A stretch of 12,038 bases of DNA from Candidatus Zymogenus sp. (GTDB taxonomy: Bacteria; Desulfobacterota; Zymogenia; Zymogenales; Zymogenaceae). Location of the stretch: contig JAUWME010000024.1 in NCBI GenBank assembly GCA_030613285.1, positions 1-12,038 of the forward strand, given 5' to 3'. Below the pieces are notes generated by a model, which was not told where the DNA came from, did no database searches, and was given only the letters and a program-made list of their open reading frames with translations. Below, piece by piece: positions 6,885 through 12,038 of the stretch; within the stretch, counting starts at the first letter, position 1, and every line of letters begins with the position of its first letter. The position numbers and the translations under genes were made by a program.

Positions 6885-7013
6885 CGCCTTCCCCATTTTA
6901 CCACCTTCCCCAACCTTCCACTAACAAATGCCAACAATCCCCCACGACCCCCCATTATACCAACTTCCTCCCAGCTTTTTACTAACATATACCGACAGCC
7001 CCTTTGAAGGGGG
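6885..7013. repeat. Left array of degenerate C-rich repeats
   Basis: Roughly five diverged units share the form ATACC-G/A-A/C-C-2 nt-CCCC. They begin near 6891, 6899, 6926, 6957 and 6987. Two of the gaps also share a TT-C/T-ACTAAC string (6918-6924 and 6979-6984). The last unit (ATATACCGACAGCCCC) is close to units of the array at 7312-7500. It runs directly into CCCCTTTGAAGGGG, which can fold into a short hairpin (6999-7012). No coding potential is seen. Confidence 0.5.
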
Positions 7014-7015
7014 TA

Positions 7016-7131
7016 GATTGACTTGTCAATCGACAATAGCATTTTAGATTTTAGAGGCTGGATTGTCAAGAAAAAATTGGGTGTTTTAAAAAAATGTTTG
7101 ATTGAAACAATCGTTTTCCTTTGTAAACGAT
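7016..7131. other. Cluster of inverted repeats in the GRE-tetR gap
   Basis: Three perfect inverted repeats fall within about 115 bp: GATTGAC-TT-GTCAATC (7016-7031), GATTG-AAA-CAATC (7100-7112) and ATCGTTT-8 nt-AAACGAT (7110-7131). The last two overlap and could compete. The first contains a TGAC...GTCA core similar to the candidate operator at 5992-6006. The rest of the gap to about 7310 is AT-rich and shows no gene, although a plus-strand frame stays open through it into the antisense of the glycyl radical enzyme gene. Confidence 0.4.
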
Positions 7132-7311
7132 GGAGAGGAAGACTGATTTTTTTTGTGAATAGGCTAAACAGAAAAAGAAGGTTTTCATTTTGGAGAAATC
7201 AGCCCCACAGCTCGTTGGCACTACCCAGCAGTTTTTTGAGAAATAAAAGCGGTAGAGCCCTTTGGTGGAACTGCTCAGACACATCATCTAAAGAAGTGAC
7301 AGCCCATCTTA

Positions 7312-7500
7312 AAATATGTGCGGCAACCCCCTTTGACTGGGCCGAAACAACTTGCGCGACACCTTTTGATATGTACGGTAGATCCATTCAAGAGATATAC
7401 GGCAACCCCTCTCGAAAATACACGACAAACCCCTTTAAAATATACGGCAGACCCCCTTTTAAATATTTCCAGCAACCCCTCTTAACAATATGCGGCAGGG
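7312..7500. repeat. Right array of degenerate ~23-24 bp tandem repeats
   Basis: About eight units align to a core of ATATACGGCAACCCC followed by a T-rich then A-rich end. Best units start near 7369, 7395, 7418, 7440, 7463 and 7488, with spacings of 26, 23, 22, 23 and 25 bp; poorer ones start near 7314 and 7349. The array begins two bases beyond the stop codon of the glycyl radical enzyme gene. Units differ from each other and there are no unique spacers of constant length, so it is not a CRISPR array. On the minus strand it reads as an 8-residue pattern around KGVAVYF, probably only a result of the near-24-bp period. Confidence 0.65.
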
Positions 7501-7501
7501 A

Positions 7502-9898
7502 CTATTGGAAACTCAACTCTGTCCTTGCAATAATCTCATCCTTTACGATGTTGGGAAGGTCATCGAAATATGCGCAATATCCGGCGACACGGACAACCAA
7601 CCCCGGATGTTTCCCCGGATTTTGGCGGGCGTCCAAGAGTGTTTCCGCATCCAAAATGTTGAGCTGAATCTCCATCCCCCCGGACTCGAAAAAGGACTTG
7701 GTAAGCGCCTCCAATATTTCGACACCCTTATCTCCTGCCACAGTGCTGTGATCAAAGCGGAGATTTGTGGCGTAGCCGTTGGGAGAGAGTCTTGAATCGA
7801 CACTGGCAACAGAGTTAAGAAGAGCGGTGGGGCCGTTTTTCTCGGTTCCGTTTGATGGCGACAGGCTCGCCCCAAAGGACATCCCACTGAGTCTTCCGCT
7901 GGGGAGGGCCGGTGTCTTTTCGCCAAATGAGGCATGGGTTGTGGAGGAATAAAATCCGGGGACATATTGACCACCCCGGACGTTTTTGTATCGGGAGACT
8001 GCTTTGTGGTAAATGTGAACCACCAAGTCCGCATATTTATCTGGGATTTCTTTGTCGTTTCCATACTTCGGGGCCTTTAGGAGTTCACCCCGAAGCTTCG
8101 TGTCGGATCTAAAATCATCCTTCATGGCCTCTAATATTTGAGATATCGAATATTTTTTCTTGACGAAAACCACCTCATTGATGGCCGAAAGGGAATCGGC
8201 CACGTCGGAAACGCCAACCCCCTGAACACCGCTGCCGTTATAGATTGCTCCGCCTTGTGTAACGTCCTTTCCTGATTCGATGCACCCATCCACAAGCATG
8301 GATGAAAAAGGTGTGGGATGAAAATCCCGGTTTCCGGCATCGATTATTCCAATGTCGTCCACCATTCGAGAGACCATATGCTCCACCTGGGTTGTAAAGG
8401 CCTTGATAACATCGTTGATGGAGGTAAAGCTCTCTGGGGGTGGTGTTTTTGCGCCGACCCTCTTTCCTCTTTTCTTCAGTCTTTTGCCACTGTTTAGTGC
8501 AAATATGAGACAGATTGGGAGGTTAAATAGTGCGGTGTCTGTCGACAGAAAGCTCTTTCCGGGGATAGAAGGCTCAACGCATCCCACGATTCCGAAATCT
8601 CTGGCGTCTTCAAGGGGGTAGTCGTGATACAAGAGCGATGAGATGACCGCCTCGTCACTGAAGAAACCCGGAACGCCGTTTCCCTGCCTTGCCACGTCCA
8701 CGGCACGCTTGATGTATTCTTTTGGAGAGTTGGCATGGATGCGGGCATGGTAGTTCGGATCGCGAAGGCCCGATTGCTCCATCACGTCGAGGAAGACGTA
8801 AGTAAGATCGTTGACGGCGTCGTTTCCGTCTTTATCCATGCCGCCCACGACGGCCGCCTGCGCAATGAGATAACCGCCGTGACATTTACTGATCGTTTCT
8901 GACATATGAAAGACGTGTTCGGTGGCCTTGGCAGAAAAACACAAAAGAAGCTCCACGGCGTCTTTGTGGGTGATTCTGCCCTCATCGATATCGCGTTTAT
9001 AATATGGGTAGAGATACTGATCGACCCTCCCAAAGGAAACGGCGGAGTTTATACCCTCAAGGCACACTGCAAGGTGAGAAAGCCACAGTGACTGCACCGC
9101 CTCTTGGAAGGTCTCGGCCCCTTGCTCTGGAACCTTTCTCAAAATTTGGGACATCTCTTTGAGCTCCACCACTCTGACTTTATCTTCTTCTTGAGACGCC
9201 TGCTTTTCTGCCTCATCGGCAAGACGGTTTGCATAATCAACAAGCCCCTCAGAAACTATCCGGCAGGCCTTATGGAGGTCTTCGTCCTTACCCTCCATCT
9301 CCTTTAAATAACCCTCAACGCCCAGCTTGATTATCTTTTCGTAGTTTGGAAGAAAGTGCCCTATTCCACCCGCTACATTCACAAGATAATATGTAGGAGA
9401 GAGCTGCTCCATGACGTAGCGAGGAAGTTGGCGAATTTTGCCGGGGATAAATGATCTAATGATCATGTTTCGGGTCAACCAGTATGGAATTATACGAAAG
9501 ATGAACTTTAATCTTTTTGCCCATGATATCTGAAAGGGGGTGGTCTTTCTTTTGTCGATCCAGAGGAGCTCCTGATTTACGAAGACCCCGGAGAGTTCGG
9601 GTTGAATTATTGCGGATTTTCTGTGGCTGCCGACGTTTCCGACAATCAATTCATCGTCAAATATCTTGGCCGATTTGTTTTGAAGGAGATACCTTGTGGC
9701 CTTCGCCTTTCTGATGACCATCGGCTCCTTTGGGTTATCGTGCTTTTTGAAAAATTCGGTGATGAGCCAGGCCCGCTCGATGCAAAGGTGCATGGGACTT
9801 GAGAGGAGTTTTTCCTTGATGCGAATGAAACGCTTTGATTTCTCCTCGTCTGGTGATAAGTCAATAATTACGCCTGCGGTTATTGCATGTCTGGCCAT
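7502..9898 (-). CDS. Glycyl radical enzyme, pyruvate formate-lyase/diol dehydratase-like, substrate unknown
   Basis: A full-length (798 residues) oxygen-sensitive radical enzyme. The N-terminal PFL-like domain covers most of the protein and the C-terminal glycyl-radical domain ends it. The radical site is G773 in VRVAGYCAYF, and the thiyl cysteine is C440 in GCVEP with the partner base E442. D454 lies 14 residues after the cysteine, as in glycerol dehydratase, and H181 (GHFLPNYE) fits its substrate histidine, so a dehydratase-type reaction is likely. However, the His-Ser substrate pair of glycerol dehydratase seems replaced by S285-A286, arguing against glycerol or propanediol. Activation requires a radical-SAM activase, which is not encoded in this window. 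The gene has a strong ribosome binding site (GGGAGGG, 8 nt before ATG 9898) and its own promoter, and appears monocistronic. Confidence 0.93.
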   Translation of the reverse strand: MARHAITAGVIIDLSPDEEKSKRFIRIKEKLLSSPMHLCIERAWLITEFFKKHDNPKEPMVIRKAKATRYLLQNKSAKIFDDELIVGNVGSHRKSAIIQPELSGVFVNQELLWIDKRKTTPFQISWAKRLKFIFRIIPYWLTRNMIIRSFIPGKIRQLPRYVMEQLSPTYYLVNVAGGIGHFLPNYEKIIKLGVEGYLKEMEGKDEDLHKACRIVSEGLVDYANRLADEAEKQASQEEDKVRVVELKEMSQILRKVPEQGAETFQEAVQSLWLSHLAVCLEGINSAVSFGRVDQYLYPYYKRDIDEGRITHKDAVELLLCFSAKATEHVFHMSETISKCHGGYLIAQAAVVGGMDKDGNDAVNDLTYVFLDVMEQSGLRDPNYHARIHANSPKEYIKRAVDVARQGNGVPGFFSDEAVISSLLYHDYPLEDARDFGIVGCVEPSIPGKSFLSTDTALFNLPICLIFALNSGKRLKKRGKRVGAKTPPPESFTSINDVIKAFTTQVEHMVSRMVDDIGIIDAGNRDFHPTPFSSMLVDGCIESGKDVTQGGAIYNGSGVQGVGVSDVADSLSAINEVVFVKKKYSISQILEAMKDDFRSDTKLRGELLKAPKYGNDKEIPDKYADLVVHIYHKAVSRYKNVRGGQYVPGFYSSTTHASFGEKTPALPSGRLSGMSFGASLSPSNGTEKNGPTALLNSVASVDSRLSPNGYATNLRFDHSTVAGDKGVEILEALTKSFFESGGMEIQLNILDAETLLDARQNPGKHPGLVVRVAGYCAYFDDLPNIVKDEIIARTELSFQ

Positions 9899-9945
9899 AT
9901 TGTAATCCCTCCCAGAAACAACGCTATTTCTAATATTGTTCTATT

Positions 9946-9974
9946 ATTATACTATAATTGTAGGCATTTCCCAA
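9946..9974 (-). promoter_or_regulatory. Promoter of the glycyl radical enzyme gene
   Basis: On the minus strand TTGGGA (9969-9974) and a perfect TATAAT (9946-9951) are 17 nt apart. The predicted start near 9938 leaves a 40-nt leader before ATG 9898. The leader and the -10 flanks are very AT-rich. Confidence 0.6.
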
Positions 9975-10202
9975 ACTTTTTTTATGGTGGCGCATTATTA
10001 TGAAAACTACAAATTAAGATAAAATATGATATGCCTTTACAGGCAAACGGATGCGAAGCCTATTTTAGGGAAAAGTTTCACTTTTTACTATAAACGCTTT
10101 ACAGACAGCTCCTTGCGTATACCAAGGGGCAAGGGGCAAAGAGACGGATTCATCTGTACTACGGTCTGCTGCCGACGATCGCTGGTCGAAATTGGTGCAG
10201 TG
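9975..10202. other. Intergenic region DUF2202 gene / glycyl radical enzyme gene
   Basis: This is the rest of the 304-bp gap between the two minus-strand genes. On the minus strand TGCCT-GTAA-AGGCA (10032-10045) forms a short stem with a GNRA-type loop, followed by AT-rich sequence. It might weakly terminate the DUF2202 transcript. A near-direct repeat of GGGGCAA lies at about 10123-10139. No gene is supported; a plus-strand open frame here overlaps the DUF2202 gene in antisense and has no recognisable features. Confidence 0.35.
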
Positions 10203-10892
10203 CTACTTGAAGGTGAAGTCGGAATCGAGAATGGCACCACCCTTTTCCTTCGGGCTTGTGACTATGCGATTGAAAAGATCGGTACTCAGATAGCTGGGGG
10301 TATACTTCACCCCAGAGCGATCGATCTGCCGGTAAAAGGACCTCAGGTGGTTACGAGAACCCTTCATCAGGTTTTGGTAGACAATCCGCACATCTTCGTT
10401 ATCGGTTGCCGCAAGCCAGTGTTCCAAATCGGCTATGTCCAGCTCTTCAATCAGCGCCCCCACTATTAGTGCCTCGTTTAAAGATTTGCTGGCGCGCTCG
10501 ATCAGCTCCTTGTAGAGCAACTGAAGCTTATCATCCAGAAAGGTGCCGGGAATGTCCTCAGAAACGGGATCATCCAAACTGTAGCGTGCTATTATTCGTG
10601 CCAATGCATCCATGTGAGTCTGTTCGCTATTTGAGATGTTGTTAAATATCCTGAGGCCCCACTTGTCGTAGATAACCCGGTAGACGTCCCGGGCCAGCTT
10701 CTCCTCCTGCCGCATGAAGAGAATACCCTCCACTTCTTTGGCGGTCAATTCGGTGAGTTCAATCGTTGCAATCTTCGCGTCAACCGCGGTGGTGGAATTA
10801 TCCTGTGCCTCCGAAGTGACAACAAAAAAGACCACGCAAACGATGCCCACGACGATAGGTGCGATCAAAATCATTTTACTACTTTGTTTCAT
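10203..10892 (-). CDS. DUF2202 ferritin-like protein with N-terminal membrane/signal segment
   Basis: A 229-residue protein. Residues 7-26 form one hydrophobic segment ending near SEAQD, either a signal peptide or a membrane anchor, so the domain acts outside the cytoplasm. From about 55 to 190 it carries the DUF2202 pattern: EEKLARDVY (63-71), NISNSEQTHMDAL (85-97), GALIEELDIADL (145-156) and NLMKGSRNHLRSF (174-186). The family has a ferritin-like four-helix fold. E63/E64, E90, H93, E149/E150 and H182 are the likely metal ligands by pattern, but no enzymatic role is established. A good ribosome binding site, AAAGGAGT (10899-10906), precedes the ATG. It lies upstream of the glycyl radical enzyme gene but is separated from it by 304 bp and a promoter. 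Confidence 0.85.
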   Translation of the reverse strand: MKQSSKMILIAPIVVGIVCVVFFVVTSEAQDNSTTAVDAKIATIELTELTAKEVEGILFMRQEEKLARDVYRVIYDKWGLRIFNNISNSEQTHMDALARIIARYSLDDPVSEDIPGTFLDDKLQLLYKELIERASKSLNEALIVGALIEELDIADLEHWLAATDNEDVRIVYQNLMKGSRNHLRSFYRQIDRSGVKYTPSYLSTDLFNRIVTSPKEKGGAILDSDFTFK

Positions 10893-11147
10893 TGAGATAC
10901 TCCTTTAATATATTTATATTTCTAAACCCTTAAAAGAATTGACTATGCATTGATGAACAATAAGTTTAAGAAGATTTTGACAAGCTGTTCCATCACTCTT
11001 TACAGACGATTGCAATATTTGACATATTCTGATTAAGTATAACATACAATTTAATATGGTGCAATCGGATAATATCGTTGCAATTGCAAGCTATTTTTGA
11101 AAAGTGAAGGTCTTTCAATTTTAACAATCTCATCATTACGGAAAAAA
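10893..11147. other. AT-rich intergenic region with a 12-bp palindrome
   Basis: The 255 bp between the putative lipoprotein gene and the DUF2202 gene (both minus strand) presumably hold the DUF2202 promoter, but no convincing -35/-10 pair was found. The clearest structure is the perfect palindrome TTGCAATTGCAA (11078-11089), a possible protein-binding site. No terminator with a G/C stem was seen after the lipoprotein gene. Confidence 0.35.
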
Positions 11148-11657
11148 TTATCTGAGTACCGGTATTTCCTTCGTGTATTTTTTAATTAGAACCGCAATGT
11201 AGTCGATGAGATTCATCACCGCCTCCCGCTCTCTGGCGTCACCGATTAATATCTCCCTGATGTGGATACCCTCGGCATCCTCAACCGAGAAGGTGAGGAT
11301 GACCTCGTCTGGAGATGCATCGCGGTGAGGGGGCTTGAGGTTGATGATATCCACAGCGTCAATCAATCCCCACAGTTTTGTTTTCTCATCCTCGGTTAGG
11401 GTTACAACACCGTAGTAGGTTACGTCATCCCTGACTTTTTTGTTGATGGAAAATTCGGCGGGCGCTTTGAGTGTCACGATCCACTCGCCAAAACCTGAGA
11501 TGTGATATGCCCCACCGCTTTTAAATTCAAAGATGGTGACTCCTCTTTTGGATATGGTATCTGAAGTACTGCCGGAAATAGAAGCGCATCCAAAAATCAA
11601 AATGGTAAAGATAGAGATTGTAAATGCAGCCGATGCTGCTAATGTTTCTAATTTCAT
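11148..11657 (-). CDS. Putative lipoprotein of unknown function
   Basis: A 169-residue protein that I do not recognise. The N-terminus has a hydrophobic signal (about 8-22) ending in LIFGC, with C24 as the likely lipid-modified cysteine; the phenylalanine before the glycine makes this lipobox slightly unusual. The remaining part is a mixed alpha/beta domain. It includes a possible strand-rich region (about 40-90) with TYYGVVTLTEDEKTKLWGLIDAV and a later VILTFSVEDAEG, and ends with a helix (NLIDYIAVLIKKY). The pattern suggests a compact periplasmic domain attached to a membrane. The start has a modest ribosome binding site (AAGGA about 10 nt upstream). The gene follows the permease gene by 40 nt on the same strand and may be co-transcribed with it. 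Confidence 0.75.
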   Translation of the reverse strand: MKLETLAASAAFTISIFTILIFGCASISGSTSDTISKRGVTIFEFKSGGAYHISGFGEWIVTLKAPAEFSINKKVRDDVTYYGVVTLTEDEKTKLWGLIDAVDIINLKPPHRDASPDEVILTFSVEDAEGIHIREILIGDAREREAVMNLIDYIAVLIKKYTKEIPVLR

Positions 11658-11697
11658 ATCGATACAATCCTTATTTTACTAATAGCTTTGCTAATAG

Positions 11698-12038
11698 CTA
11701 CAATTTCGCCCCTGAAAATAAGAGATGTGCAATATAACCTGCGATGGGCGGAAAAATAAACGAGCTGACAAAACGAATTGCGGTGAACTTCCAACCCAAA
11801 ATCCCCACCTCCAGTGGCAAGCGGGAGATTGCCCAGAGGGACCATCCCGTCAAAAAGGCCACCATCGTCCCGATTCCCGCCCCCGACCGCAAAAGACCCG
11901 CAGCGATGGGAAGGCTCACAAAAGGCCCCCCCGGCATTATTGCCCCTGCCATTGTCCCGATAAGAATCCCTTTCTTGCCGGATTCACCACCCACCCATTT
12001 TCCAATCATCTCTTGGGGGATAAGTACCTGAACCATGC
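11698..12038 (-). CDS. Small YraQ/DUF318-type permease, 5' end outside the window (partial)
   Basis: The C-terminal 112 or so residues of a membrane protein. The visible part includes IPQEMIGKWVGGESG, then AGAIMPGGPFVSLPI with its PGGP turn, then TGWSLWAISRLPLEVGILG, and three hydrophobic segments up to the end. This is the pattern of the short putative permeases (about 160-180 residues) related to the YraQ/ArsP family. In those relatives the motif around IPQEMIGKW is internal. The Met at 12036 is therefore probably not the start, and about 50-70 residues lie beyond the right edge. The transported substrate is unknown. The putative lipoprotein gene follows 40 nt downstream. Confidence 0.78.
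   Translation of the reverse strand, partial: MVQVLIPQEMIGKWVGGESGKKGILIGTMAGAIMPGGPFVSLPIAAGLLRSGAGIGTMVAFLTGWSLWAISRLPLEVGILGWKFTAIRFVSSFIFPPIAGYIAHLLFSGAKL

Noticed and set aside
7284..7475. Minus-strand 63-residue repeat peptide (KGVAVYF-like units)
   Set aside because: It starts only at a TTG, has no ribosome binding site evidence, and its units are as diverged as non-coding repeats.
7312..7500. CRISPR array
   Set aside because: The units are only loosely similar, the spacing is 22-26 bp without unique spacers between constant repeats, and no cas gene is present.
6740..7501. Insertion sequence or decayed mobile element in the long gene-free gap
   Set aside because: No transposase fragment, paired terminal inverted repeats or target-site duplication could be recognised.
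7023..7667. Plus-strand protein of about 214 residues with an 8-residue repeat
   Set aside because: It overlaps the 3' end of the glycyl radical enzyme gene in antisense, has no ribosome binding site, and its repeat follows from the near-24-bp DNA period.
10026..10469. Plus-strand 147-residue protein
   Set aside because: It is largely antisense to the DUF2202 gene, which has clear family motifs, a signal segment and a good ribosome binding site.

Overview
The window looks like chromosomal DNA from an anaerobic or facultative bacterium with moderate GC content. The best guess is a deltaproteobacterial (Desulfobacterota-type) lineage. The guess rests on gene content: a glycyl radical enzyme, paired acyl-CoA dehydrogenases under a TetR regulator, and a DUF2202 ferritin-like protein. 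No rRNA or other phylogenetic marker is present, so the assignment is weak. No phage, transposon, tRNA or CRISPR locus was seen.

Layout, left to right. (1) 1-603: two tandem copies, on the minus strand, of a gene for a small SpoIIAA/STAS-like protein. Only the first five codons of the second copy lie inside the window, but its promoter region and downstream segment are duplicated with a period of about 590 bp. (2) 604-834: a divergent promoter region. (3) 835-1933: azlC-azlD, a two-subunit branched-chain amino-acid exporter, plus strand. (4) 2205-3468: a GNAT acetyltransferase and a CPBP intramembrane protease, minus strand, overlapping by 8 nt, with a possible promoter just after a strong terminator. 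(5) 3528-6739: a minus-strand cluster of a TetR regulator, acyl-CoA dehydrogenase 2 and acyl-CoA dehydrogenase 1, closed by a Rho-independent terminator at 3528-3561. A palindrome overlapping a good promoter lies between tetR and the dehydrogenases and is a natural operator candidate. (6) 6740-7501: about 760 bp without a convincing gene. It holds two arrays of a degenerate C-rich repeat (period about 23-24 bp in the right array) flanking a stretch dense in inverted repeats. (7) 7502-9898: a complete glycyl radical enzyme of the diol-dehydratase-like branch with its own promoter and no activating enzyme next to it. (8) 10203-10892: an exported or membrane-anchored DUF2202 ferritin-like protein. 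(9) 11148-12038: a putative lipoprotein of unknown function preceded by the 3' part of a small YraQ-type permease gene that continues beyond the window.

How the genes may work together. The TetR-Acd2-Acd1 unit reads as a ligand-responsive acyl-CoA oxidation module. The two dehydrogenases differ in where their catalytic base appears to sit, so they probably act on different acyl-CoAs. The glycyl radical enzyme must be activated by a radical-SAM protein encoded elsewhere. Its substrate cannot be assigned, although the dehydratase catalytic residues appear intact while a substrate-binding pair seems changed. The most unusual parts of the window are the orphan glycyl radical enzyme, the repeat-filled gap immediately downstream of it, and the tandem STAS-like duplication. 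Nothing here proves a new multi-gene system.
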